Source of the DNA: Lamellibrachia satsuma
Taxonomy: Eukaryota > Annelida > Polychaeta > Sabellida > Siboglinidae
NCBI GenBank assembly: GCA_033239005.1
Contig: BSQZ01000030.1
Coordinates: forward strand, 2,659,501-2,723,500
Direction of reading: 5' to 3'
DNA: 64,000 nucleotides
How positions within the stretch are numbered: position 1 is the stretch's first letter; every line of letters starts with the position of its first letter. Under the pieces are notes generated by a model. The model saw only the letters and a program-made list of their open reading frames with translations. It was not told where the DNA came from and made no database searches. Of the stretch, positions 32,312-44,556 are shown in pieces. The position numbers and the translations under genes were made by a program.

Positions 32312-32566
32312 TCTACATTGACACTAGTTCCGATGTACGTGTTCCTTTATTGTAATATTTGCCACGGACACACGGGGGGGGTCTAAGAATCAGAAGTAAA
32401 TTTATTTGATCCGAACTGTACAGGCATTCAATTATAATATATCAGTATATAATGTTACGTTATAAAATATTACGGTATACAGAGAGGATCATGGAAACTT
32501 AGACTTACTAAAGCCGCTACCGTAGGAGCTACCCGTCATATTTTTTTATTTTAGTTTCTGAAGAAA

Positions 32567-32614
<48 letters not shown>

Positions 32615-32880
32615 GTAGTCAAGTCTAACGTCAATGAAAACTGTACAGCTGTGGTGAATGTTCATAGTATGTAGAGAAATGAGAAGGTGAAAACATATTT
32701 ATAGTGTTTGAGTGTAGCTAACATCATTGTAGTTGATTGCGCATATATGAACAGGTATAACAGTTGATAATTGTGCACGTTTTTTTTAAATTCTAAATGA
32801 TACGATACTTTGCATAATTAAGACCCCGTCCGTGGCTTAGGGGGTCTTGAGACCCCTAAGACCCCCTGGATCCGCTGCTA
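32312..32880 (+). repeat. Dispersed repeat with hairpin and (AT)n
   Basis: The start matches the inverse of 11880-12010. It contains a run of AT dinucleotides (32564-32610). Near 32835-32870 is a strong hairpin (GGGGGTCTTGAGACCCC) next to CTGGATCCGCTGC. Limits are uncertain; probably a non-autonomous element. Confidence 0.5.
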
Positions 32881-33640
32881 GGAACTCAGAACGTGTACTA
32901 ACCCAGAGCTCTACTACACTGGATATCATTAATGTAACTATGTCAGACCCGTGGGATTGTTCCATGTAATGTAAACTTACGAAAGGAAAGGAATAAATCA
33001 GCGACTCTCTCTGAGCCGTCCCAGAATGCATTGGATATTTTTGGTTTTAACAATGTAAATAAAATGTTCACTGTAATCTTATCACCTGAAATTAATATAA
33101 CAAGTCAATCGATAACTGTCACGGTTTACTATGTAACACATATTCATGAGTAATATGAACATTAAATAAACTGTCTCACGTGAAATTACAATCACCCACA
33201 TACAGTTCACAGTGTCACCAATCACCCCCAAATCATATGATGTCACGTAGGTATGTTCAACTGTGTATAACACGGTTGACACTGTTGTTGACACAAACAG
33301 CAGTGGTTGAAACCTGTACCAGTTGGCAGGTGATCTTGCATGTATCTTTTAGAAACACCAACAGGCGTACGTGCAGATAGACAGTAGCTACCTGCACGTA
33401 CAACGCACACAACAAAGCAAACAGGACAGCAAATATAATGTCTGTCATCACATCAACACACAAAGACAAACAGCTATCACGATTAAACGAACCACTACAA
33501 TAATCGCCCCAGTGAAGTGTTCAGCTTACTACATAATTTAGGTACTTGTACCCGGCAAGCAGTCGCTACCCGACAGTAACACGCCAGTCAACAGAAAAAC
33601 AGTCTAGATATTTACAAAGCCATGATTTACATTTAAACGT
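32881..33640. other. Unassigned spacer
   Basis: No gene or repeat family recognised. Confidence 0.4.
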
Positions 33641-33644
33641 TGCT

Positions 33645-33762
33645 TTCTCGCTCACGAGGCAATGCCACTGTATCCATTCACGTCGACTCTACACAACCCT
33701 CACGTCGACTCACGAGGCAATGCCACTGTATCCATTCACGTCGACTCTACACAACCCTCACC
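33645..33762. repeat. Two-copy tandem duplication (~58 bp)
   Basis: The block CACGAGGCAATGCCACTGTA ... CGTCGACTCTACACAACCCTC occurs twice in direct tandem with no visible internal differences. Confidence 0.9.
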
Positions 33763-34569
33763 GTGTGTGTCGTCTTGAGACAAATAATAAAATGACGTAT
33801 TACAACTTGCATAGCTATCGAGACTGGATCCAGCTGCGTAATTGATTACTGGTAAAATGTTGTATTTGTAACCGATTCTAGTTTTTAAATTATGCCATCA
33901 ATACGTTATTCTTTACAAAAACCACATACCAGAAGTGTTGTCTTACACATGTCCGTTACATTATCAATCGTATACAGAAAAGTCAAATGCATCGACACAC
34001 ACACACACGTCATAATCAACACATACACTTTTAGAATACACAGTTAGTGTACATGCAATGGTGTAATTACACTGTAACTGATTTGAACAGTTTAGAAGTG
34101 TAATTGAAATGAAATGTAGCAATAGTAATTGATTTTGAGGTGGATCCAACCCTGATCGCCATTTCCCAGCACCAAGCCACGTGGGACAGGATGTGTGATC
34201 ATGTCTAACAATCGCATCAACTTTTGTAGTTCCAGTTCTAGTTAGAGGTTATGAACACATTCAGCAGTGTTAGCATCTGATAGGTAAAGCTCTCCTTGGC
34301 AAGCTTCAAGACACCCCACTAGAGTAACAGGGTTCTGGACGTGGTTGCCTTAATTGCCAAGGCCATCCTTGATATTCAGTTCATTTAACCAATATAAGAA
34401 TATCTGGAATTACTGTTATACAAGTGTAGTATCTTTTTAAGACACTTGAAGCACTAAAATGGGGATTTCATGGTTTAAGTAGGATTACCCTCAAAGCATT
34501 ACATAGTATGAAGCTCTAGCCTTATTCTAAAACCTGTATGGATTCTACTGAATCTGTTATGTCAAGTAT

Positions 34570-34812
34570 ATGTCAAGGCAATTGCCACATACTGAAACCT
34601 TTTGTACCAAACCCAAAATCAATATATGCGAAGGCAATTGTCACATATTGAAACCTTTTGTACCAAGCCCAAGATCAATACCTACCAAGGCAATTGTCAC
34701 ATGCTAAAACCTTTTGTACCGAGCCCAAGATCAATACATGCCAAGGCAATTGTCACATACTGAAACCTTTTGTACGGAGCCCAAGATCAATATATGCCAA
34801 GGCAACTGTCAG
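34570..34812. repeat. 56-bp tandem repeat, ~4.5 copies
   Basis: Unit AAGGCAATTGTCACATACTG plus AAACCTTTTGTACC and AAGCCCAAGATCAATATATGCC, with several substitutions per copy, so an old array. The rest of 33763-36256 shows no gene. AATAAA-like signals for the minus strand (for example 35193-35198) could serve the TIF1 3' end. Confidence 0.9.
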
Positions 34813-36256
34813 ATTAAATTTGTTTATACTGTATATATATATATATGTGTGTGTGTGTAAACCTTAAAGGTACAAAGTCTAGCAGTTTTTTTAATGAACC
34901 ACAATTTCCAATATAATATGACCGTTATATGAATATTCCTCCAGCCACTCAGTACATTCATAAACAGTTATATGAATATTCTGCCAGCTATTCAGTAGAT
35001 TCATGAATAGCTGTTAACAACTTCCAACATGTCTGGACAATTTATTGAGGTCAAGGGTTCATGGGATCATGTGATGGGTGTATCATTAACACCTGTAAAA
35101 TCACATTCTCCTCCACAAACAACGAAGACGATGATATTTGTCCCAATATTTGCAAATTAAGCAGATAACGGTGAAATTATATTAAACAATTATGGTTTAT
35201 TAAAACACACTTGAGCAGCCAAGATGTTATATAACCATCTACTAGATATACAGGCAATAATCATTTTACAATAAAAACGATCAGTCTTTGTACCTTTAAT
35301 GTTTGCTGAGGCAATTTCCAGACTTTGAAACCTCTTAAATAATCTACATTGAAGTGACATTGAAACGTTTAGCATTGGGCCTCTGAAGCGGGATGTCTAC
35401 AAAACACGACATCAATCAGCACTCACACTCAGCAATCAAACAAAACAATTGACATTACAGACATTCACAATGAGTTCCTGATCACGAACGTAACCAGTTT
35501 CAGAGACAAATCACAAAGACACAAGTCCCAGCTACTAATCCGTCACAAGTGTTTGCTGGCCAAAATGTAGACAATAATATTACATTTTAACATCATAATG
35601 GATCTTAAGACTTGCATAATAAATAAAAGCTTTTCTAAAATATACCATCAATACTAGATTATTAAATAGATTAATGATGAATAGTCTTTTGGATGCCGTT
35701 CCGCATTTTCAGTTGTCAGACATCTTGATGTGTTCACAACCGGCTGAAAGTCAATCAACACGTGTTACAGACACAACCTGTCTAACTTATGGCATTTTAC
35801 TTACTCTAAAATACTGTACTTTCGCTGGAGGAAACTTTTTGTGGAAATGACAAAATTCCTTGGGACGAAAATGTTTGGGATTTAGTGCGGCAACAGTGAC
35901 TTTTTAAACTTCCTACATTTGCTAATTTTATATTTGTTGGAGGATAAATTCGTACAAAAGACCAATTCGTAACAATTTCTTCCACACAGAAATTTTATGT
36001 TATGCAATATTATATTTAGCTAATTCTGAACTTACTAACTTCTCTGTTTTAATTACTTTCTGGATGTGGCCCTTTTCAAAATTGGCTTTTATAACTTACA
36101 CAAACATTCATGAAAATTATTATGAAAACAACTCAATCAACTGCTAAGCAAGATACACACATTAGTAAGCTATCAAAAGAAGGCCAACTGTACGTCAAAG
36201 GATACCTTCCAAGTTGTATGTCAAAGTACACCATCCAACTATTAATTTTACCATAT

Positions 36257-36610
36257 CTAACAGTCCTTGCCTGTTGGAGTTGCAAGCTGCGTGTCTGTCT
36301 GTCTGTCTGTCCTGTCAGTTGTCACCTCCTGCGAATCTGACGAGTGGCCAGAATTCTCAGACAAGTGAGTTTTCTCCAAAGAAACAGACTTCTCTGACGA
36401 AGCAGACCTCTCTGATGACGTTGTTGAGTGCCTGTCGGGTCTCGAATCCTCTGACTTTTTGCGACGTTTCATTCGTGACGACAGAGACTTGTCAGCATCA
36501 TCAGTGGGTAATGAGATGGCGTTGTAATCGACAAATGGGAGCAGGTGCGCGATCAGCTGTTCAAGGGAGTGCTCGACTGAGAGGCCAACCTTCCCGACTT
36601 CTGAATCTTT
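36257..36610 (-). CDS. TRIM33: TIF1 exon 10: end of bromodomain and basic C-terminal tail
   Basis: Acceptor CTGCAG before 36610. Begins KDSEVGKVGLSVEHSLEQLI, which continues the last bromodomain helix (compare NxPDSEV in TRIM33), then a tail with RMKRRKKSE (possible nuclear localisation signal) and a Ser/Glu/Lys-rich stretch, ending at TAG 36259-36257. The final residues are encoded by a GACAGACAGACA simple repeat (TDRTDRQTDTQ). A hAT MITE ends 81 bp upstream of the acceptor. Confidence 0.9.
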   Translation of the reverse strand, partial: KDSEVGKVGLSVEHSLEQLIAHLLPFVDYNAISLPTDDADKSLSSRMKRRKKSEDSRPDRHSTTSSERSASSEKSVSLEKTHLSENSGHSSDSQEVTTDRTDRQTDTQLATPTGKDC

Positions 36611-36691
36611 CTGCAGTGGAACACTTACTTTACTTGCATGACAACTTTGATAACAATCACAAGCTACGACAGGGTGTCAAAGGGCTACATT

Positions 36692-37747
36692 CAGTCCTGG
36701 GGTAATAGTAATATGTAATAGTAACGATTACAACTGTTCAAATAATAGTAATAGATGGAACAGAACGCAATGTAATAGTAATAGAAAGCAAAGTAATAGT
36801 AATTGGGCTATTAATTTGCTATTACAATCAAACATTTCAATCGCACCAACATTCAATTTCATTGAAAATAATCAGACCAAAAAATTCTGTATTTTGAGAT
36901 AATGGGACTTGGACAAGCATGTTCAGTAGTTCACATGCAGTTTTATTTATTTATTTTCCAACAGTGGTGATAAAATGGTTTAGTATCTGAATCATGACAG
37001 TCAATGCACTTTAGCACTGTTAGCAGGAGACACTGTGACAGTTTGACTGTTGCATGGCTAATAGGTCATTTGAAGCCAGCCATCTATCCTTTTCACACAA
37101 GCCTATTCATTCATTCACTGAAGCAGGATAAGGGTTCCAGGCTTTCACCACTAAACAGTCTTTAACATCTGAATCAATCAATCAATCAATCATTGCCATC
37201 TCCCAACCCTAGCTGCCAGCCTGCCACACTGGGTAATGTTTGAAAAAATTCCAGGGGCTTATACCAACTTTTCTGAGTTTTTCTCAGTTGGTAGCTAGCT
37301 TGCACACTATTGACCAAAAGTGTGAAAAACATCCTATCCTTGAGCCAATAATTAACTGTCCACCAAGCAGCAGCCGAGCAGTATAGGTCTACTATGAGAT
37401 AATCAGACTGTGTTATATGACAGTGACATAGCTTTCTTGCTTCATTCCAATGAATATATGAAACTTCCACACCCGACTGGAATTGTGTGAAGTTAATTTA
37501 ATTGGGAAATTATATGAGTTAATTGTAATTTAATTAATTATAGACCCATCAGTTAATTTTAATCTATATAAGTGGTTAAGTATGTAAAATGTTTAACCAA
37601 AAGAAAATAGTTCAGATGAAAAATTTTATAGTAATAGCTTGAAGTGTAATCGTAATATATTACACTGCCTTCAGCATGTAATAGTAATAGAAAGGAAACT
37701 AAGTAATAGTAATCTATTACATTGCAATGTAATAGACCCCAGGCCTG
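36692..37747. mobile_element. hAT-type MITE, copy 2, in TIF1 intron 9
   Basis: A 1056-bp element flanked by the 8-bp duplication GCTACATT (36684-36691 and 37748-37755). The ends are CAGTCCTGGGG and (reverse complement) CAGGCCTGGGG, a hAT-like terminal repeat. Subterminal TAATAGTAATAG motifs and an AATC run match the copy at 20080-21119. It sits between exon 10 and its likely branch-point region on one side and exon 9 on the other. Confidence 0.95.
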
Positions 37748-38279
37748 GCTACATTCAATGGTTACAAGTATTTTACGGCTCATTACCAACATAACTGCAT
37801 ACAAATAACTGCATACAGATAATATGTAACTCTTTCTTCTTTTTCAGTATATTCCAGGAAGTTTAATAAAATTCCTGCATAATCCAGGTTTTCAAAGATA
37901 CGTACAAACCCTGCAAACAGATAGAATGGTAGTGTTGGGAATTGGTTTGATTTTCATAATCGATCAAACTATTTCCCATTGTGAGAAATAGTTTGTCGAT
38001 AGAGCTCGACTTTTTTGATGTCATAAGGGAATGGGGAAGCCACAGAATAGCAAATCACAGAAGTCTTCTCTCTTCCAGTGCCCAGATTTATATGACATGG
38101 AACAGGACAAAATTCAGCCTGAAATGTATTTATATAATTGGAAATGACGATCAAAAAACATTGTGACTGACTAAATGATCGGAAGCATGCCAATCAATTG
38201 TCGAAAAAATTTATTAACAGAACAAGACTAACAAATGGAACAACAGTTGAACTGAGAGCATCAAGATGGCGAGACTAAC

Positions 38280-38432
38280 GTGATTGTAGTGAGCACAGTT
38301 GACAAAGACGAGACGGATGTCTCGCATGAATTCATCAATGCTCTGGTAGTTGTTGAAGTGGTCTCGTGACAACTTCTGCTGTATCGTCCTGAAGTCCATT
38401 GGGTTGCTGATGACCTTGTAGTAGTTTGGCAC
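38280..38432 (-). CDS. TRIM33: TIF1 exon 9: bromodomain core
   Basis: Encodes VPNYYKVISNPMDFRTIQQK and then a helix ending FVNCAHYNH. This holds the PMD of the bromodomain BC/ZA region and the family NxxxYN asparagine position (CAHYN) that contacts acetyl-lysine. Acceptor GTGCAG before 38432; donor CAC|GTTAGT after 38280. The donor's third base is T, a weaker than usual site. Confidence 0.93.
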
Positions 38433-38868
38433 CTGCACGCAACAAAGTCAGGCATCGTGCAATTAACTTGCATTTGATCGTAATGATGAAACATATGCAG
38501 TGATAACTTGTTTGTAGGTGAAAAGTCCAATATAACAGTTTGAGAGCTTGAAGAAGTTGGTCAATTAATATGATAATATCACAAATGCTGCTTTATGTTA
38601 TAACAACATGTCAGGCTCCAATATGATTTATGTATGTATGCAAGCTAATCTCAAACATTGCTATTTACTGATTGAAAAAACTGGAGCTTATATACTTATA
38701 TATCATGAAGACATTGACATACATGCCTTACAGTTTAATAAATTAATCAACTGAAATAAAATCTGACAAATTGCCAGTGTAAATTTAATAATGTTTGTCG
38801 GGGCTAATTTAATGCGCAATTTTAATTCCACGAGTCTTGTAAATTTCCACTTTTTTTGCACCTAGGAG

Positions 38869-38943
38869 AGGGTGGTAAAATCCAAGTCATGTGACATGGC
38901 ACCTAGGAGAAGGTGGTAACATCCTAGTTATGTGACATGGGGT
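38869..38943. repeat. Two-copy ~41-bp duplication in intron 8
   Basis: CACCTAGGAGA(G/A)GGTGGTAA and the following GTCATGTGACATGG-like block occur twice in tandem. Confidence 0.85.
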
Positions 38944-39112
38944 TCTATCTACCCCAGCATCAAGCATTCAACTCTGAAAACAGTGGGAAGGAAGACCTAC
39001 AGAGGCCTGCCTCCAAAATGCAGACAAGCAAAAATTAACTAATTAAAACTATTGTTTGTAATTGTTGACATGGCTTTGCAGGGAATAGACATAAAGAGGA
39101 AGCTTCACTTAC

Positions 39113-39187
39113 CGACTTGCTGACAGGCACGTGGAAGGGAGTGCTGGCCTCGTGACAGAACAATTGCAGCAGTATGTGTTCACACAC
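39113..39187 (-). CDS. TRIM33: TIF1 exon 8: start of bromodomain
   Basis: A 75-bp exon (25 codons) reading VCEHILLQLFCHEASTPF and then HVPVSKS, equivalent to the CERLLLYLYCHELS segment of vertebrate TIF1 bromodomains. Acceptor CCACAG before 39187, donor TCG|GTAAGT after 39113; phase 0 at both ends. Confidence 0.93.
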
Positions 39188-39392
39188 CTGTGGGAATGAA
39201 TACAGTTATCACAACACACCTCTAGACAGCTTACCAGGTCACCAAGGTGAAGCACTGTGACTGGACAGAGACACAGAAACACATTTAAACTCGTCAAAGG
39301 TTTTTTATTGAACAAATTATTTGCCCAGCAACAAGGTTTCTGATACACGGTTATTTATTAAACCTTCAAAAGAAAAATTACATTTAAAAAAC

Positions 39393-40305
39393 TCTCGAGT
39401 GCCAAATAAACGTATAGGCCAAATAACAGTATAGGGTGGCAAATCGGTAAAATTTTATAATAGTATAGTGTCGAATAAAGTATGGGGGGGGGCAAATTGT
39501 TCAAAACAAATAATAGTACAGTGCAAAAAAGTCACTAGTATATTTGTCTTTTTTAGTGCCAAAGCAATCTTTTACTTGACAAGAAGCTAAGGCGTCCCTA
39601 GAAAACAATGCGGATCGCCTTTAATTTAGGTTTTTTCACCGCAGATATAGTAACTGCATTTTATATCTGCAAAAAAAACGGGAATTTTCCATTTTGTTTT
39701 TAAATGGACATTAAAGTTTGATTGAATACGCAGATATAGTAACCGCAGATATAGTAACCGCAATACGTTTCAGGGGAAACCGCCGCCAGCCGGTTACGAA
39801 CGGTTTGAGGTGCTGCGCACGACGGCGATTTACGGTTTATGCCGTGATAATGGACTTTTAACTAATAATATCCCATGTCGAGCTCCCGAGAACTAAGGAT
39901 TCTGACCGGTTCATCTAATCATGGAAATCTAACAGTCTAATGCTTCGGGATCAAAATCTAGGATCCTCAGAAGCATGGGATCCCGCTAAATTCACGACTG
40001 TCATTCGAAAGTATGAAAACTTAGCCATCAGAGGGAGCCACATGCATCTCCAGTTGGGAGCAAGTGATTTTAGCGCAAGCTTTAAACCGCTATGTGGATG
40101 ATTGATCAGCGCTAGCAATAGGGAGTGACAGTGATTGCTCTCTTAAAAATTATACCCTACATAATTTGCCACAATTATCGGAGAATATAGACTGACACAA
40201 ATGTTTAAATTTAATAATAGTGTAGTGCCAAATAAGGTGTGTATAGGGTGGCATTTTTCATCAAATAAATATGCGTATAGGGATGCTTATTCGGCACTCA
40301 GGAGT
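39393..40305. mobile_element. TIR element (MITE) in TIF1 intron 7
   Basis: The left end CTCTCGAGTGCCAAATAA and right end (reverse complement) CTCCTGAGTGCCGAATAAG are inverted copies, with a further CCTATAC block inside each. Other internal repeats of the same type (GGTGGCAAATCGG, GTATAGGGTGGCA) lie near both ends. No coding frame and no clear TSD. Confidence 0.6.
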
Positions 40306-41063
40306 AAGAATTATAATATATAAATGATATATATTATTAATAATATATGTATAATATTGTAATGACAATATATACACTAAGAAAATTTCCATAAAAAGCA
40401 AGCTTTATCGAGTAATAAAATAAGCATCGTAGGCAACATGAAGAATGCTGCCACTGAACTAGTTGTTTCTATCAACATATTGGCGATGTGTTTGGCACCA
40501 GTGCTGTGACTTTTGACAGCTCATTCTCCCATGTTATTCACATCAAAACTGCATTTGCAAACACGACAGTACGCACGAAATACATTGTTTGAATCTTTCT
40601 GTGCCCAATCACAAAACTCTGGTCGTTGCAGCCAATGATTTTGAAAGTGCGATTACTCCATAATTAGCGTCATTTCATACAACAATTACTCAGCCATACA
40701 TAATTATCCTCATTACTTCGAAACTTTTAGAACACAACAGACAACTTTGAATAGAAACGGAAATTGTTTTTCTAATAAAATGCCTCCCTGCTGGTGGCAG
40801 CACCTGACGGACAGGGGCACGATGGAAATCTGCCATTTTATTTTCGAAAACTTAGAATTCCAGGCTTTTCCATGCCATTTATAAAATGCAGGCTATCACG
40901 GCCTTGATTTTGAACTAATCAAATGCCATTGCTTTCACACAGTGGTGGAGTTGTCTTACACATGACGCAGTATATCCTGACATTTTCGTCATTATGCAAC
41001 AAGATTGATATGGAGAAGACAATGGTCCTTGAAAGCGAAGTGGAGAGACAGGACCCAACACAC

Positions 41064-41205
41064 CTTCAGTTCCTGTTCTGTCAGTCCTGTGGCTGCCTTG
41101 CGTTTCGTTGCGCCACTGAGTCCAGAAGGAGGCTCTCCGTGTACTCCAGGAGCATCCAGGCGCACATCTTCCTCCTTTGTACACAGACCACAGTGCCACG
41201 TGCCA
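41064..41205 (-). CDS. TRIM33: TIF1 exon 7: second half of PHD finger
   Basis: Begins with one base completing a serine, then GTWHCGLCTKEED, the last zinc pair of the PHD finger (C-x2-C), followed by a linker with TKRKAATGLTEQELK that leads to the bromodomain. Acceptor CTGCAG before 41205; donor AAG|GTGTGT after 41064. The intron begins with the same GTGTGT as the next exon, so the exact join is ambiguous by sequence but not by phase. Confidence 0.92.
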
Positions 41206-41485
41206 CTGCAGAGATAATGACATGGGGCTATGGTTGTGGAAGCAACAAAAGATATCATACAACCGGCCAGTTAGTTATTCAATGGTCACATTTAATATTT
41301 TGATGCATTAGCTCCAAATAGCACCAGGATACTGATCACCGATTCAGCTCTTTGTTGATGCGCTTTGTGGTATTTGTTCAACCTTATGGTGTGAGATACA
41401 CAGTGATTCACAAACAAACTGTTACTATAGTATTTAGGTAGATACATATACTCAGGGATATTGCTACACTCAGGATTATCATTGA

Positions 41486-42985
41486 ACAATGCATTGAATG
41501 GCCGAGTCCCCTTTACATAAACTTTGTGGACTTCGAAAAAGCATTCGATAGTATAGACAGAACAGTTCTATGGAAGCTCCTGAGGCACTATGGTTTACCT
41601 GCAAAATTTGTAACCCTAATAAAGAACATGTACGAAGGTTTTACTGGTCATGTAATTTTTAATGGACAAGTTTCAAAGGGCTTCCAAATTGCAACTGGAG
41701 TACGGCAGAGCTGCTTGCTATCTCCACTGCTCTTTCTGATAGCCATAGACTGGACAATGAAAAGATCCACAGAACACCATTGTACTGAGATTCAGTGGAA
41801 CGTGTTCTCACAAATAGAAGACCTAGATTTTACAGATGATCTAGCACTACTCTCAGAAACCCATAAACACATGCAACAAAAACAGAAAGGCTTCATGAAA
41901 AAAGCAGCCAACTGGGTTTTAAGGTAGCTGGGGTGGCTATTATATGCTTGTCTTGAATTGATTAGTTTCAAAAGTTTTTTAAGATAAATTAACCATTCTT
42001 CAAAGATTGTAGTTGAAATACTATAATATATACAATATTAAAAAAAAATTTCATTTATTCGGTTATGTTACAAGGTTTTTAAAACATTTTTGTAAATGGG
42101 AAAAAATAGCCACTAAAAATGAATCATTTTGAGAAAATCCCCAAAGAAATAAATGATATACATATAAGAATGACAGAGTAACTGATAACTTTTACAGCAG
42201 ATTTTGGTTAACATAAACCAATTATGTCTGCTACACCACCTTGAATGAATTAAGCAAAAGTTGAATGACAGCCTAAAGTGGCAGTGTATTTTTGACACAA
42301 ATGCTTCATCAATCGTAATTTACTGCTGTATTACATTGCGTGCGCGTAAGACGCTTTCATATGCAAAATTGCAACATCATGAGTGTTGTAGTTTTTCTCA
42401 AACAATATTTTAAACATAATTTCCTGGTTATTAATGAAAACACAATTTCAACAAATGCTTGTTTTTGTGTTGAAATTTACGGTTTTTCACTGGCGTTTTA
42501 TGCATTGTTGACAAAACATAATGGTCATTTGTAATATTGACATGTCCCCTTAATTTGACACCACAACAGCCCTTGAATCTGTACTTGTAACGTGTTGTCG
42601 TCAAAGGCATCAGGTTATGCCAGTCATCTAACAAATACGTGGCAGGGTGTGTGTGTGTGGTCATTTTGATTTGCCCATTATCCCACGGGGTCACCAGGTC
42701 ACATATGCTTAGGCATTTCCTTTAGCATCAAAGGCACGATAAACTACATTAATGCTGATATTTGATATACAACCAAACAAGCACTAGACTATAACCCACA
42801 AGGAAAGAGAAGACAAGGAAGGCCAAAAATCAACTGGAAACGCTCCACACTACAAGATCTTGATAAAGTTGGGGTCACCTGGCAAGAGGTCAAAGCTCTA
42901 GCCCAGAAGAGAGTGAGGTGGAGAAACATGGTTGACGCCCTATGCTCCTGAAGGGGCCAAGAGGATTAAGTAAGTAAGTATATTC
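41486..42985 (+). mobile_element. RTE-like LINE remnant in TIF1 intron 6
   Basis: RT block 41500-41925 reads NFVDFEKAFDSIDR, IATGVRQSCLLSPLLF and LDFTDDLALLSE (catalytic pair DD). A separate C-terminal block at 42770-42950 reads GKRRQGRPKINWKR and QKRVRWRNMVDALCS and ends with AAGTAAGTAAGTA, a short-repeat tail. The 0.8 kb between lacks recognisable coding. Antisense to TIF1. Confidence 0.8.
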
Positions 42986-43609
42986 TCAGGAAAGAGTCTT
43001 AACAAGGTCTGCACAAAAGGAAAAATGTATTTCTTCCTTAATTAAGATAAATATTTCCCATCATCCAACCTGTTGAAGATCAAATTTATTTAATAATCAT
43101 ATCACCAGTTCTTTTTGTGTTGATTACATTGAGGTAACATTGTATATACTAACTCAAAATGAAAACTACCCAGATGGCCAGCCTACAGGTGAAGTGCCTG
43201 TTATTTAACAAACATGACAATGATGACATTCACACTGAAGTCATGGACCTGGCGGAAAGAGGCATCAATAACAAGCTTCCTCTTTTCTACTGTCCCACAC
43301 CTGATCCACTCGCACAATAAACACTTCTAACAATAACGCTACCACATAGGTGGGTGCTACCTGTGTGAATAGACGCACCACCATGACCCATCAGTTCTCA
43401 CTCTGGTTCAGGCCAGTGATGTTCTCTCCTTTAGCATTCCTTCCTGTACTCAACAGCGTGCACGCTACTTTCCACTTTAATAAACAATGTTTTTTTACTC
43501 AACATCAACATAATTAACAACTGGAATGTCACATTACAGGTAACGAGGAACAGAAGCTAGCTGACAAGCACCGGAAGGTGACAAATTATCTCAGCTCAGT
43601 GATCAGTTA

Positions 43610-44556
43610 CTTGGGCTTGGTGAATAGAGCTGGAATGTGACACAACAAGTGACAAGTTACCTAGGCTCAGTGACTAGAGCTGGAATGTGACACTACAAGT
43701 TACCTAGGCTCGGTGACAAGAGCTGGAATGTGACACTACAAGTTACCTAGGCTCGGTGACTAGAGCCAGAACGTGACACTACAAGTTACCTGGGCTCGGT
43801 AACTAGAGCTGGAATGTGACACTACAAATTACCTGGGCTCAGTGACAAGAGCTGGAATGTGACACTACAAGTTACCTAGGCTCGGTGACAAGAGCTGGAA
43901 TGTGACACTACAAGTTACCTAGGCTCGGTGACTAGAGCTGGAATGTGACACTACAAGTTACCTGGGCTCGGTGACAAGAGCTGGAATGTGACACTACAAG
44001 TTACCTAGGCTCGGTGACTAGAGCTGGAATGTGACACTACAAGTTACCTAGGCTCGGTGACTAGAGCTGGAATGTGACACTACAAGTTACCTAGGCTCGG
44101 TGACAAGAGCTGGAATGTGACACTACAAGTTACCTAGGCTCGGTGACTAGAGCCAGAATGTGACACTACAAGTTACCTGGGCTCGGTAACTAGAGCTGGA
44201 ATGTGACACTACAAATTACCTGGGCTCGGTAACTAGAGCTGGAATGTGACACTACAAATTACCTGGGCTCAGTGACAAGAGCTGGAATGTGGCACTACAA
44301 GTTACCTAGGCTCGGTGACAAGAGCTGGAATGTGACACTACAAGTTACCTAGGCTCGGTGACTAGAGCTGGAATGTGACACTACAAGTTACCTAGGCTCG
44401 GTGACTAGAGCTGGAATGTGACACTACAAGTTACCTAGGCTCGGTGACTAGAGCTGGAATGTGACACTACAAGTTACCTAGGCTCGGTGACTAGAGTTGG
44501 AATGTGACACTACAAGTTACCTGGGCTCGGTGACAAGAGCTGGAATGTGACACTGC
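43610..44556. repeat. 43-bp minisatellite built from the TIF1 PHD exon 3' end
   Basis: About 21 intronic copies of a 43-bp unit plus the exonic original. On the minus strand each unit reads TGTCACATTCCAGCTC, (T/A)(A/T)GTCACCGAGCC(T/C)AG and GTAACTTGTAG. This is the last ~33 bases of exon 6, its splice donor and the first intronic bases. The copies keep the coding sense [10 protein letters not shown] and the AG|GTAACT donor. A nine-unit block is duplicated: the rare GAGCCAGAA variant recurs about 387 bp apart (near 43766 and 44151). Degenerate copies extend left to about 43520. Confidence 0.97.

Noticed and set aside
29901..32321. 806-codon open frame
   Set aside because: It is entirely 37-bp satellite; all three frames are open and no non-repeat domain is attached.
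40923..41303. 126-codon plus-strand frame
   Set aside because: It is the shadow of TIF1 exon 7 on the opposite strand.
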